Source of the DNA: DAOPJM01 sp964490325
Lineage (GTDB): Bacteria; Bacillota; Clostridia; Christensenellales; CAG-138
Assembly (NCBI GenBank): GCA_964490325.1
Contig: CAZBBX010000026.1
Span: 1 to 30,136 of the forward strand
Direction of reading: 5' to 3'
Length of the DNA: 30,136 nt
Positions within the stretch are counted from its first letter, which is position 1; each line of letters opens with the position of its first letter. The position numbers were made by a program, and so were the translations under genes. This document shows positions 22,839 through 30,136 of this stretch, piece by piece. Below the pieces are notes generated by a model. It had not been told where the DNA came from. It was given only the letters and a program-made list of their open reading frames with translations, and ran no database searches.

Positions 22839-25262
22839 ATGAAACGAACCATTGCAGTATTCCTAACCCTGATGCTTTTGCTCTGCGTTTTGCCCATTGC
22901 AGGGAACGCGGAACAGGACAAGGCGGAATCTTTCCGCTTTGCGGTGCTGACCACGTCCGATGTACATGGGCATTCTACGGCACAGTTGGTCAACAATGCA
23001 AAAACGGAAGATACAATGAGCATACAGCGGGCAGCGACGATCATCAAGGAACAGCGCGCTGCGTATAACGGAAACGTACTTCTTATTGACAACGGGGACA
23101 CCTTGCAGGGAACTCTTGTTTCACAGTTTGCGGTAACGCAGCACAATGACGAGATCAATCCCATGATCCTGGCATTGGATGCGTTGGATTACGATGCCTT
23201 TGTAATGGGAAATCACGAATTCAACTATACCAATGCCGTGCGGGACGCACAGGTTGGACATGCCGTTGACGCGGGGATCGTTCCGCTGGCAGCCAACCTT
23301 GTTCGCAATCAGGATGGAAAAAACTTCTTTGGCGAGGATGCATCTGCGGGACAGCCCTACTATAAGCCCTACATGATCAAGACCTTTACAACGGAGAAGG
23401 GCAACAGCTTCAGCGTTGCCGTGATCGGTCTTGCGAACGTGAACTGCCCAAACTGGGATGTAGCGGCCAATTATGAAGGACTGCGATTCTACAGCGATGA
23501 TAACAGCATCGGCGCGATCGAGTACGAAATCAACAAATGGGTAAATTATATCCATGCCAATGAAACGGTGGACGCAGTGATCGTTGCGTGCCACACCAGT
23601 ACGGGTGACGGCGCCGGAGCAGGCGATGCCACCTATGCAAACGATGCGCAGGGCAAAGCTGCGGTACGGCGTACCAACAACATAGATCTGATGATCACGG
23701 GTCACGACCATATGCCGTATGCGAATACCGAGAAGAACTTGGACAATAAGGACATCTATATCATCAATGGCGGCGCTTCCACGGTGGCAAAGGCTGAATT
23801 CATGGTGGAATATGCGGCGGACGGCAGCATAAGCAACATCAGTATAAGCGCCGAGAACCTAAACTGCAAAACGGTCGCAAGCGATGCGGAGCTGTCACAG
23901 CTGACACAGCCTTGGTTTGATCGTGCATATGCGTGGGCAAGCGCGAAGCTGGGAAGCTTTGGCGAAGGCTGGACGGCGATCAAGGGACAGACCGAGGGAA
24001 AACTGAATCCGGAGATGGGGTTTGAACAAACGGAGCTGTCCAATCTTGTACACAAAGCGCAAATATGGGCTACATGGCAAAGCTATGAGACGGAAGGCAT
24101 TCAGGGCGCTACCGTATCTCTGTTTGGCCCCGTATTTATGACAGGCAGCGATGGCAAGCTCAGCTATATCCCCAATGACGGCGATGAAGTAAATATGCTG
24201 AACTTGAGCAACCTGTATCGGTATTCCAACAACTTACTGTGTATGGTCGAAATGAGCGGACAGCAGCTTTATGATTGGCTGAATGCCGTTGCAAACATGT
24301 ATGTGATCAACGATGGCGCGTTGGGCGTTGATACAACACCGAACTGGCTCATCAATGCGCTCGACAGCTTTTACGGCATTGATTATGTGCTTGACGTGAC
24401 CAAGCCTAAGGGCGAACGCGTCATCAGCGCCATGTACCAAGGCCGCGAACTCAAGAACGTAGAGGAACCCATTCGCGTTGCGATCAACAGCTATCGCATG
24501 GGCGGAGACTATGGTTTCTATGATACGACAGGGATCAACGAAAAGGATCTGGTCTGGACTGCAGCCAAGAATTTAGGCGGGGATATAGCGCCTGTTCCAA
24601 GTCTGATCGGCGCTTACATTGCTTCCTGCGGAGAGGTACATCCGTATGACCCCGTAAGTCACGGGATGGACTCCACATGGTTGGTGCTTTACGGCAGCTC
24701 CGCTGTGGACAAGACAGAGCTGCAAAAGAGCATTCGAGAGGGACTTGATCTGGCCAAAACGCCGGTGGGCAATCCGGATGAATTGCCAAACGGTTCGATC
24801 GTATGGCCAAATGCAAAAACAAGGATGACATATCTGGAAGCACTGACCAACGCTAAGTCGGTTTATGCGGCAACGTCGTCAAGCGCAGAGGAGGTCGCTG
24901 CGGCAACGGCAGCTCTGCGTGATGCGCTGAAGGCACTGGTGAAGGTAGACCTTGAAAGGGACGAGCAGACGCTGGACAAAGCGATCTTCTATGCAAAGAC
25001 CTTCATGAGCAGCACGGAGTTCGGCAAGTGCTCCGCAAAGCTGAAACAAAAATGGCAGAGCGCATACGATGCGGCACTTGCAGTGCAAGGCAATGCGCAG
25101 CACAACAAAACGGAGTGCAGCGCGGCAGCGGCGGCGATCTATGCACTGTCCAAGACGGGTGAGAATGGGGATCTTGCGCTCCTGTATCTGAGCCTTGCAG
25201 GCCTTGCGCTCGCTGCGCTGACGGTGGTGCTTGTACGCAGACGCCGTGTAAACGCTCGGTAG
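22839..25262 (+). CDS. Surface-anchored 5'-nucleotidase/cyclic phosphodiesterase family protein
   Basis: This 807-residue exported enzyme belongs to the UshA/CpdB-like group. GGGAGGT lies before the ATG, and the signal peptide ends near GNA (residue 24). The metallophosphatase domain shows TSDVHGH (Asp41, His43), DNGDTLQG (84-91), GNHEFNY (124-130) and TGHDHM (~287). The nucleotidase C-terminal domain follows (FEQTELSNLVHKAQIW..., NSYRMGGDYGFYD). Helical FIVAR-like segments come next, then LSKTGE (770-775), a membrane span and RRRR (800-803). The tail parallels the first nucleotidase at 413-3733, but this protein lacks the extra N-terminal and cohesin-like domains. Base composition is somewhat richer in A/T than the sugar operon. 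It is monocistronic. Confidence 0.93.
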   Translation: MKRTIAVFLTLMLLLCVLPIAGNAEQDKAESFRFAVLTTSDVHGHSTAQLVNNAKTEDTMSIQRAATIIKEQRAAYNGNVLLIDNGDTLQGTLVSQFAVTQHNDEINPMILALDALDYDAFVMGNHEFNYTNAVRDAQVGHAVDAGIVPLAANLVRNQDGKNFFGEDASAGQPYYKPYMIKTFTTEKGNSFSVAVIGLANVNCPNWDVAANYEGLRFYSDDNSIGAIEYEINKWVNYIHANETVDAVIVACHTSTGDGAGAGDATYANDAQGKAAVRRTNNIDLMITGHDHMPYANTEKNLDNKDIYIINGGASTVAKAEFMVEYAADGSISNISISAENLNCKTVASDAELSQLTQPWFDRAYAWASAKLGSFGEGWTAIKGQTEGKLNPEMGFEQTELSNLVHKAQIWATWQSYETEGIQGATVSLFGPVFMTGSDGKLSYIPNDGDEVNMLNLSNLYRYSNNLLCMVEMSGQQLYDWLNAVANMYVINDGALGVDTTPNWLINALDSFYGIDYVLDVTKPKGERVISAMYQGRELKNVEEPIRVAINSYRMGGDYGFYDTTGINEKDLVWTAAKNLGGDIAPVPSLIGAYIASCGEVHPYDPVSHGMDSTWLVLYGSSAVDKTELQKSIREGLDLAKTPVGNPDELPNGSIVWPNAKTRMTYLEALTNAKSVYAATSSSAEEVAAATAALRDALKALVKVDLERDEQTLDKAIFYAKTFMSSTEFGKCSAKLKQKWQSAYDAALAVQGNAQHNKTECSAAAAAIYALSKTGENGDLALLYLSLAGLALAALTVVLVRRRRVNAR

Positions 25263-25316
25263 TCGTTGACAGATCCTACAAAAGCATTCATAGGCGCAGC
25301 GCGCCGCGGTTCAAAC

Positions 25317-25344
25317 AGAAGCTCCTGCAGTCGCGGGAGCTTCT
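25317..25344 (+). terminator. Terminator after the second nucleotidase
   Basis: AGAAGCTCC (25317-25325) pairs perfectly with GGAGCTTCT (25336-25344). The T run is short (TTTG). The rest of 25263-25656 shows no gene; a TATAAT at 25536 lacks a clear -35. Confidence 0.75.
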
Positions 25345-25560
25345 TTGATCGCATGCGCAAAGGATCAGAGATGAGACTTACGCCTGCAAGCTGGCAGAAT
25401 AAGGCGAAAGCCGCCCATGGAAGCCGATGCTGCTGCACGCCCCGTTTCATCGCTTTTCGTGCCGGTTCGGCAGAACGATGCGTCGACTGTTTGTGATCCG
25501 ACCCATAGCCACAGCTTCATAAGCGGTGACTTCTGTATAATTTTTGCAAAATTGGGCAAG

Positions 25561-25593
25561 GGGCTTGTAAGCCCTCCCATTTTTTTGTACAAT
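25561..25593 (+). promoter_or_regulatory. Promoter of the GNAT/hydrolase/acyltransferase operon with overlapping palindrome
   Basis: TTGTAA (25565-25570), a 17-base spacer and TACAAT (25588-25593) fit a sigma-A promoter. The palindrome GGGCTT-GT-AAGCCC (25561-25574) covers the -35 element, as an operator would. The same palindrome followed by TCCCATTTTTTT could instead act as a terminator for upstream transcription. Confidence 0.45.
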
Positions 25594-25656
25594 ACCTACT
25601 ATAGAGCGTCAGGGGTCGCACAACGTGCTTGGAACGCTTTTAGACGGAGGAGAAGG

Positions 25657-26451
25657 ATGACGGAGGAACAGCGGGCAAGAGCGGAGAAATTTCCCTTCAG
25701 CTCCATGACCTATGTGGATGCGCCCAACGACTTTGTCATTTTGCGTGACGATGCGCAGGCCTTGGTGCTGTACGGCTTTGACGCGGAGCAGAACTGCCCT
25801 GCCCTGCACTTTGCGGCGAACGGCTCCGCACCCGTCTTGGAGGTCTTGCCCAAGGGGGAGCTGCTCGTCAGCTTCCTGCCCGAGACGTGGCTTTCCGCCT
25901 TCGAAGCTGTAGGCTTTGCCGTGCGCGATCACTGGCGGGACTACTATCTGCAAAGCTTGGACGAGCTGCCCGCCGTCCCCGCGCCCTGCCTGCTCACAGC
26001 CGACGAAGCCGCAAAAGCAAGCGCCCTGACCCGTGCCTGCGCAGGTGACAGCCGCGGCTTTACGGGGCAGACGGCGGACTGGTTTTGCGACTGGCTCTCG
26101 GGCAGGGAGGAGAACCTTGCGGACTCGGACGCGGCGGCGCCCGCCGTGCTGCTGCAAAGGGACGAATTAGGCCAGCTCATAGGCTTGGCGGCAACGGCGG
26201 TGTACGGCTTCGATAACCCCAAGGGGGCGCTGTGCTGGATACGGGAGCTTTGCGTGGCGAACGACCTAAGGCGGCGGGGGATCGGACGAAAACTGCTTGC
26301 ACAGACGCTGCACTACGGCAGAGAGCACGGCGCAAAGCGGGGTTTTCTTGCCGTGGACGAGCAGAACAAGGGCGCGATCGCGCTGTATCGCAGCATGGGC
26401 TTTCGCCCGAACGAGAAGGACGCGGGACAGATCGATCTGTACCGCGCATAG
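25657..26451 (+). CDS. GNAT family N-acetyltransferase
   Basis: This 264-residue protein has a C-terminal GNAT fold: LIGLAATAVYGF, CWIRELCVANDLRRRGIGRKLL (acetyl-CoA loop RRRGIG), and FLAVDEQNKGAIALYRSMGF. The N-terminal half is less typical (SSMTYVDAPNDFVILRD..., PETWLSAFEAVGF) and may bind the acceptor. The start at 25657 has CGGAGG six bases upstream; longer frames have no such site. It is the first gene of an operon; the next begins 10 bases after the stop. The acceptor substrate is unknown. Confidence 0.9.
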   Translation: MTEEQRARAEKFPFSSMTYVDAPNDFVILRDDAQALVLYGFDAEQNCPALHFAANGSAPVLEVLPKGELLVSFLPETWLSAFEAVGFAVRDHWRDYYLQSLDELPAVPAPCLLTADEAAKASALTRACAGDSRGFTGQTADWFCDWLSGREENLADSDAAAPAVLLQRDELGQLIGLAATAVYGFDNPKGALCWIRELCVANDLRRRGIGRKLLAQTLHYGREHGAKRGFLAVDEQNKGAIALYRSMGFRPNEKDAGQIDLYRA

Positions 26452-26461
26452 GTGAATAGGA

Positions 26462-27361
26462 ATGGCTATTTCCAGTAAATTTTTACGCAATCAGCTTGCC
26501 GCGACCAAGGACTTCGTGGACGACTGCTCCTTGGAGCTGGTCAGAAAGGGACAGGACGCGCTGGGCGAGCTGATGGCGCGTGCGCATCAGCGCAAGGCGG
26601 ACTGCGTACCGCTGCCCTTCACGGAGTTCGCGGCGGAATGGATCCTGCCGCGTTCCGTCACGCAGGATGGCGGCGTGCTGTACCTGCACGGCGGCGGTTA
26701 TGTGGCGGGCGGACTGGACTATGCCCGCGGCTTTGGCATGACGCTGGCGGCGGAATATGACCTGCCCGTGTTGAGCGTGGCGTATCGTCTTGCACCCGAA
26801 TTCCCCTTTCCTGCGGCTGTGGAGGATGCGACCACGGCGTATCGGCATCTGCTGCGCTGCGGCTATCCGCCCTCCAAGATCGTCTTGGTGGGCGAGTCGG
26901 CAGGCGGCGGCTTGTGCTTTTCCCTGCTGCTGCAGCTGAAGAAACTGGGGCTGCCCCTGCCTGCGGGTACGGTGGCGCTGTCCCCTTGGACGGATCTGAC
27001 CCTGTCGGGGCCGACCTACACCGAGAACGCGGAGCTTGACCCCTCGCTCTCGCCTGCGCGCCTGTGCTACTATGCCCGTCAGTACTGTCCCGAGCCTGCG
27101 GATCGAAAGGACCCTTTGGCGTCGCCGCTGTTCGGCGATCTGACGGGACTGCCGCCGTCTCTTATCATTGTGGGCGGGGACGAGATCCTGCTGTCGGACT
27201 CCACCGTCTTGGCGGAGCGGCTGCAGGCGGCGGGCTGTCGGGCGGAGCTGCGGGTCGCACCGGGGATGTGGCATGTGTATCCCGTTTACGGCGTCAAGGA
27301 GGCGGAGGAGGACAACATCCGCATCGGCGAGTTTTTCAAAGAGGTCACGGATCATGCCTGA
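26462..27361 (+). CDS. Alpha/beta hydrolase of the HSL (hormone-sensitive lipase-like) family
   Basis: This 299-residue cytoplasmic esterase has the HSL oxyanion motif HGGGYVAGG (~76), the nucleophile Ser146 in GESAGGG, an Asp in GGDEILLSD (~240) and a His in APGMWHVYP (~272), giving a complete triad. Such enzymes hydrolyse short or medium acyl esters. AGGTGA provides a modest ribosome site. The end overlaps the following acyltransferase-like gene by 8 bp, so hydrolase and acyltransferase are made together. Confidence 0.93.
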   Translation: MAISSKFLRNQLAATKDFVDDCSLELVRKGQDALGELMARAHQRKADCVPLPFTEFAAEWILPRSVTQDGGVLYLHGGGYVAGGLDYARGFGMTLAAEYDLPVLSVAYRLAPEFPFPAAVEDATTAYRHLLRCGYPPSKIVLVGESAGGGLCFSLLLQLKKLGLPLPAGTVALSPWTDLTLSGPTYTENAELDPSLSPARLCYYARQYCPEPADRKDPLASPLFGDLTGLPPSLIIVGGDEILLSDSTVLAERLQAAGCRAELRVAPGMWHVYPVYGVKEAEEDNIRIGEFFKEVTDHA

Positions 27362-28631
27362 GCGCCGCCGTTTACGGCTGGACAACGCCGCTAAGATCTA
27401 CCCCGCCGCAAAGCGCCGCCACTGGAGCAATCTGTTTCGGCAGTCGGTCACGCTCAGCGAGGACGTCGATGTAAGTATATTAAAGGAAGCGTTGGCCTTC
27501 ACGGTCCCGCGTTTCCCCTCGATCGCGGTGCGCCTGCGCCGCGGTGCGTTCTGGTTCTACTTAGAGGAGCTGGAGGAGGCGCCGTCCATCGAACGGGATC
27601 GGAGCTGCCCCTGCACGCCCATGCGGGCAAGTCAGCTGCGGCGCTGCGCGTTTCGGGTGCTGGTGTACGGCAAGCGCATCGCCGTGGAGTTCTTTCACGC
27701 CCTGACCGACGGGAACGGCGCGCTGATCTTCCTCAAGACGCTGACGGCGGAGTATCTGCGCCGCCGTTACGGGATCGCGATCCCCTGCGAGGAGGGCGTG
27801 CTCGATCTGCTCGTCTCGCCCGACGAGGGCGAGCTGGAGGACAGCTACCTGCGCTTTGCGGGAGAGGTCACCCGCAGCCGCCGCGAGGCGCTGGCCTACC
27901 GCCTGCGGGGAACGATGGAGACGGATCGCTACAACGATCTGATAACGGGGCTGCTGCCCGCCGAACAGGTGGTGGAGGCGGCGCACCGTTACGGCGTGAG
28001 CGTCACCGTGTACCTGACCGCAGCGCTGCTGTATGTGCTGCAGGACATGCAGAAGGAGGACGTCAAAAAGCGCAGCCGCCGCAGACCCATCAAGGTGCTG
28101 GTGCCCGTGAACCTGCGCAGCTTCTTCGACAGTCACAGCCTGCGCAACTTCGTCTACTTCGTCACGCCGGGACTGGATCCCCGCATGGGCGACTACAGCT
28201 TTGAGGAGCTGTGCAAGAGCGTACACCACCAGCTGGGCGTGGCGGTCACAAAAAAGGAGATGTCGGCGCGCATCACCACCAATGTGCGCTCCGAGCAGAA
28301 CCCCGTGCTGAAGGTCATGCCGCTGTTCATCAAGAACCTGAGCATGAAGCTCATCTACAACGCGGTGGGAGAGAAGACGGCGACCATCAACCTGTCCAAT
28401 TTGGGCGCGGTGAAGCTGCCCGACGCCATGCGCCCCTATGTGACGCGCTTCGACTTCATCTTGGGCCCGCAGGCGACCACCGTCGTCACCTGCGGCACGC
28501 TGTCCTATGACGGGACGATGACGGTCAACTTCCTGCGCACCATCGAGGAGACGGAGCTGGAGCGCCGCTTCTTCCGCTTTCTGCGCGGCGAGGGTCTGAT
28601 CGCAAAACTGGAAAGCAACCAAAGGAGCTAA
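27354..28631 (+). CDS. Condensation/alcohol acetyltransferase-like acyltransferase
   Basis: This 425-residue protein has HALTDG (His115, Asp119), the HxxxDG catalytic motif of the chloramphenicol acetyltransferase/condensation-domain superfamily, including alcohol acetyltransferases and PapA5/WS-DGAT types. Other family-like segments are VLVPVNLRSFFDSHSLRNF and TINLSNLGAVKLPD. It has no signal peptide. It would move an acyl group from a thioester to an alcohol or amine; the substrate is unknown. The start at 27354 lies within the hydrolase gene with GAGGT upstream. One base separates it from the next gene. Confidence 0.87.
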   Translation: MPERRRLRLDNAAKIYPAAKRRHWSNLFRQSVTLSEDVDVSILKEALAFTVPRFPSIAVRLRRGAFWFYLEELEEAPSIERDRSCPCTPMRASQLRRCAFRVLVYGKRIAVEFFHALTDGNGALIFLKTLTAEYLRRRYGIAIPCEEGVLDLLVSPDEGELEDSYLRFAGEVTRSRREALAYRLRGTMETDRYNDLITGLLPAEQVVEAAHRYGVSVTVYLTAALLYVLQDMQKEDVKKRSRRRPIKVLVPVNLRSFFDSHSLRNFVYFVTPGLDPRMGDYSFEELCKSVHHQLGVAVTKKEMSARITTNVRSEQNPVLKVMPLFIKNLSMKLIYNAVGEKTATINLSNLGAVKLPDAMRPYVTRFDFILGPQATTVVTCGTLSYDGTMTVNFLRTIEETELERRFFRFLRGEGLIAKLESNQRS

Positions 28632-28632
28632 A

Positions 28633-29337
28633 ATGTCCTACTGTGTCAACTGCGGGGTGGAGCTTGCCGACAGCGAAGAACGCTGCCCCCTGTGCAAAAC
28701 GCCCGTTGTCAACCCCGCAAAGTCCGATTTTACGCCAAGCGCCGCTCCCTTTCCTGCAGAGCGCCGCCCCAAGCTGCGCTCCGTCGGACGCAAAAGCGCC
28801 GTCACCCTTGCTACGCTGCTGTTGCTGCTGCCGCTCAGCCTGTCGCTGGTATGCGATCTTTCCATCAGCGGTCAGATCGGCTGGTCGGGCTATGTGGCGG
28901 GCAGCCTGATCCTGCTGTGGTTCTATGCCGTGCTGCCCATCCGTCAGCGCGGAACACGCGCAGCGACCGTGCTGCTCATCGACTGCATCGCAACGCTTTG
29001 CTTCCTTTGCTACATCGCGTGGCGAACGGGGGGCGACTGGTTCTATCCCTTTGCCGCTGCCGAGACCGTGCTGGCCTTTGGCATGGCGATCCTAATTGTG
29101 CTGCTCTCGCAGCGCACGGGTATCCCCACGCTGTACCTGCTGGCGGTGGGACTGGCGCTCTCGGCGCTGTTCTGCCTGTTCACCGAATGGCTGATAAACG
29201 GCTGCTTTGGCGTCAGCGACCGCCTGCGCTGGTCTTGGTATCCGCTGGCAGCCAACTGCGTCCTTGTCGCCATCCTCATCTTTGTCGAACGGAACGCCCC
29301 GCTAAAGGCGTGGGTACAGCACAAATTCTTCGTTTGA
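28633..29337 (+). CDS. Zinc-ribbon membrane protein (DUF6320-like)
   Basis: This 234-residue protein begins with a zinc ribbon (YCVNCG and RCPLCK; Cys4, Cys7, Cys18, Cys21), then a polar linker. About six membrane spans start at AVTLATLLLLLPLSLSLVCDL. The arrangement resembles DUF6320 proteins, which I recall as neighbours of acyltransferase-like genes in clostridia; that recollection is not verified here. AGGAG overlaps the preceding stop region, and the one-base gap implies coupling with the acyltransferase. It may recruit that enzyme to the membrane, which is inference. Confidence 0.8.
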   Translation: MSYCVNCGVELADSEERCPLCKTPVVNPAKSDFTPSAAPFPAERRPKLRSVGRKSAVTLATLLLLLPLSLSLVCDLSISGQIGWSGYVAGSLILLWFYAVLPIRQRGTRAATVLLIDCIATLCFLCYIAWRTGGDWFYPFAAAETVLAFGMAILIVLLSQRTGIPTLYLLAVGLALSALFCLFTEWLINGCFGVSDRLRWSWYPLAANCVLVAILIFVERNAPLKAWVQHKFFV

Positions 29338-29409
29338 GGGGCGGGGACGCATGAAATTATGCAAAGCCAATCGTGAACGAATGTGCAATTTTTAAAAATC
29401 AAGAAAAAT

Positions 29410-29469
29410 GCGCCCGATACGGACAAAAATTTTTTTGCTTCGGCAAAGAAAAGTCTTGCAATCGGGCGC
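29410..29469. promoter_or_regulatory. Nested inverted repeats upstream of and into the S10 promoter
   Basis: GCGCCCGAT (29410-29418) and ATCGGGCGC (29461-29469) are perfect 9-bp arms enclosing a TTTGC-TTCG-GCAAA hairpin (29434-29447). The right arm lies in the promoter spacer and overlaps the last base of the -35. It could be a protein site or an end structure for upstream transcripts. Confidence 0.55.
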
Positions 29470-29484
29470 TTCTTGCGCTATTAT
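29456..29484 (+). promoter_or_regulatory. Promoter of the S10 ribosomal operon
   Basis: TTGCAA (29456-29461), a 17-base spacer and TATTAT (29479-29484), about 235 bases upstream of rpsJ. Confidence 0.8.
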
Positions 29485-29489
29485 ATTTA

Positions 29490-29720
29490 CGTTGCGCTGC
29501 GGGCAAGAATGCTTCGTGTGCGCGGATCCGACGGGAGGTTGCCGCTTTGCCACGGGTAATTCTCACGGATCCAACGCCCAAATACAATGGGCGCGGGCAA
29601 AAATAGCGGAAACGCTGCGGCCCCTTTTCGATACAGCCGAGAGGCTGTATAAAAAATGGTAAGGGAAACACACGGCTCCGTGTACTGCCCGAGAATCTTA
29701 GTAGGAGGAAAGAAAACAAT
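29490..29720 (+). ncRNA. Structured 5' leader of the S10 operon, candidate autoregulatory element
   Basis: Four compact hairpins follow one another: CGCCCA...TGGGCG (29575-29593), AGCG-GAAA-CGCT (about 29604-29615), ATACAGCC-GAGA-GGCTGTAT (29631-29650) and ACACG-GCTC-CGTGT (29670-29683). Two have GNRA loops. Then comes AGGAGG before rpsJ. Ribosomal operons are often autoregulated through such leaders, but I cannot assign this to a named class. Open frames across the leader have no ribosome site. Confidence 0.5.
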
Positions 29721-30029
29721 ATGGCAAACCAGAGAATCCGTATCAAGCTCAAGGCATACGAGAACGAACTGATCGACCAGAGCGCCGAGAAGATCGTCGA
29801 GACCGCCAAGAGAACGGGCGCGCAGGTCAGCGGCCCGATCCCCCTGCCCACGGAGAAGGAGATCGTTACGATCCTTCGCGCCACCCATAAGTATAAGGAT
29901 AGCCGTGAGCAATTTGAAATGCGTACGCATAAGCGCCTGATCGACATTCTGCAGCCCTCCGCGAAGACCGTGGACGCGCTGATGAAGCTCGATCTGCCCG
30001 CGGGCGTCGACATTGAGATCAAGCTGTAA
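29721..30029 (+). CDS. rpsJ: 30S ribosomal protein S10
   Basis: The 102-residue protein begins MANQRIRIKLKAYENELID and contains VSGPIPLPTEKEI, the conserved S10 loop, and FEMRTHKRLIDI. Length is standard. S10 sits in the head domain of the 30S subunit and also works as NusE in transcription antitermination. A strong AGGAGG site precedes it. It is the first gene of the large S10 ribosomal operon, followed directly by rplC. Confidence 0.98.
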   Translation: MANQRIRIKLKAYENELIDQSAEKIVETAKRTGAQVSGPIPLPTEKEIVTILRATHKYKDSREQFEMRTHKRLIDILQPSAKTVDALMKLDLPAGVDIEIKL

Positions 30030-30048
30030 GTAAACGAGGTAGGAACCA

Positions 30049-30136
30049 ATGAAGAAAGCCATTTTGGGCAAAAAGATCGGTATGACGCAGCTGTTTTTGG
30101 CTGACGGTACCATGATCCCCGTCACTGTCGTCGAAG
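30049..30136 (+). CDS. rplC: 50S ribosomal protein L3, 5' part (runs off the window)
   Basis: The first 29 codons encode MKKAILGKKIGMTQLFLADG..., the typical L3 start. It begins 19 bases after rpsJ with GAGGTAGGA upstream, matching the usual S10-L3 gene order. The gene continues beyond the window end. Confidence 0.96.
   Translation, partial: MKKAILGKKIGMTQLFLADGTMIPVTVVE

Noticed and set aside
29373..29662. Small open frames in the S10 leader
   Set aside because: They run through the promoter and hairpins, lack ribosome sites and resemble no protein.

Overview
The window reads as a GC-rich chromosome segment from a member of the Bacillota, most likely an uncultured gut-type clostridium. The reasons are strong AGGAGG-type ribosome binding sites, sigma-A promoters, sortase-like C-terminal tails, lipoprotein signal peptides, CNNM/HlyC genes and a Firmicutes-style S10 ribosomal operon. 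It is core chromosome with accessory insertions. It opens on the 3' end of a 5S rRNA with its terminator and closes inside rplC, so two translation loci flank it.

Layout. (1) 1-70: end of an rRNA operon. (2) 413-3733: a large secreted, surface-anchored 5'-nucleotidase-type enzyme. (3) 3829-4350: a 98-bp tandem repeat array abutting the 3' end of a two-gene nitrate/sulfonate/taurine-type ABC transporter (minus strand). Its permease carries a one-base frameshift in an A6 run, and no binding protein is present. (4) 6099-9156, minus strand: two adjacent CNNM/HlyC-type membrane proteins plus a DUF3795-like Cys-rich protein whose N-terminal Cys motif is triplicated in frame. (5) 9230-10900: a lower-GC cassette (promoter plus two membrane-protein genes) bracketed by a perfect 25-bp direct repeat, probably acquired. 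(6) 11030-11743: deoD purine nucleoside phosphorylase. (7) 11922-22254: a galactan-use region. A lipoprotein GH53 endo-galactanase, a 610-residue protein of unknown function, a 73-residue zinc-ribbon protein and a second GH53 without a signal peptide form one overlapping cluster. A complete sugar ABC transporter (binding protein, two permeases, ATPase) with its own promoter and operator-like palindrome follows. (8) 22839-25262: a second surface 5'-nucleotidase with the same kind of C-terminal tail. (9) 25657-29337: an operon of GNAT acetyltransferase, HSL-type hydrolase, condensation/alcohol-acyltransferase-like protein and zinc-ribbon membrane protein. (10) 29456-30136: S10 operon promoter, hairpin-rich leader, rpsJ and the start of rplC.

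How the genes may work together. The lipoprotein GH53 would cut beta-1,4-galactan at the cell surface. The binding protein and permeases would import the oligosaccharides, and the cytoplasmic GH53 with the 610-residue protein would process them inside. The two surface nucleotidases and DeoD suggest nucleotide and nucleoside scavenging, though they are not in one operon. The best candidates for something undescribed are the 610-residue and 73-residue genes between the two GH53 genes, the 25-bp-repeat cassette, the 98-bp structured array, and the hydrolase/acyltransferase/zinc-ribbon operon. All functional calls rest on reading motifs by eye; no database search was possible.
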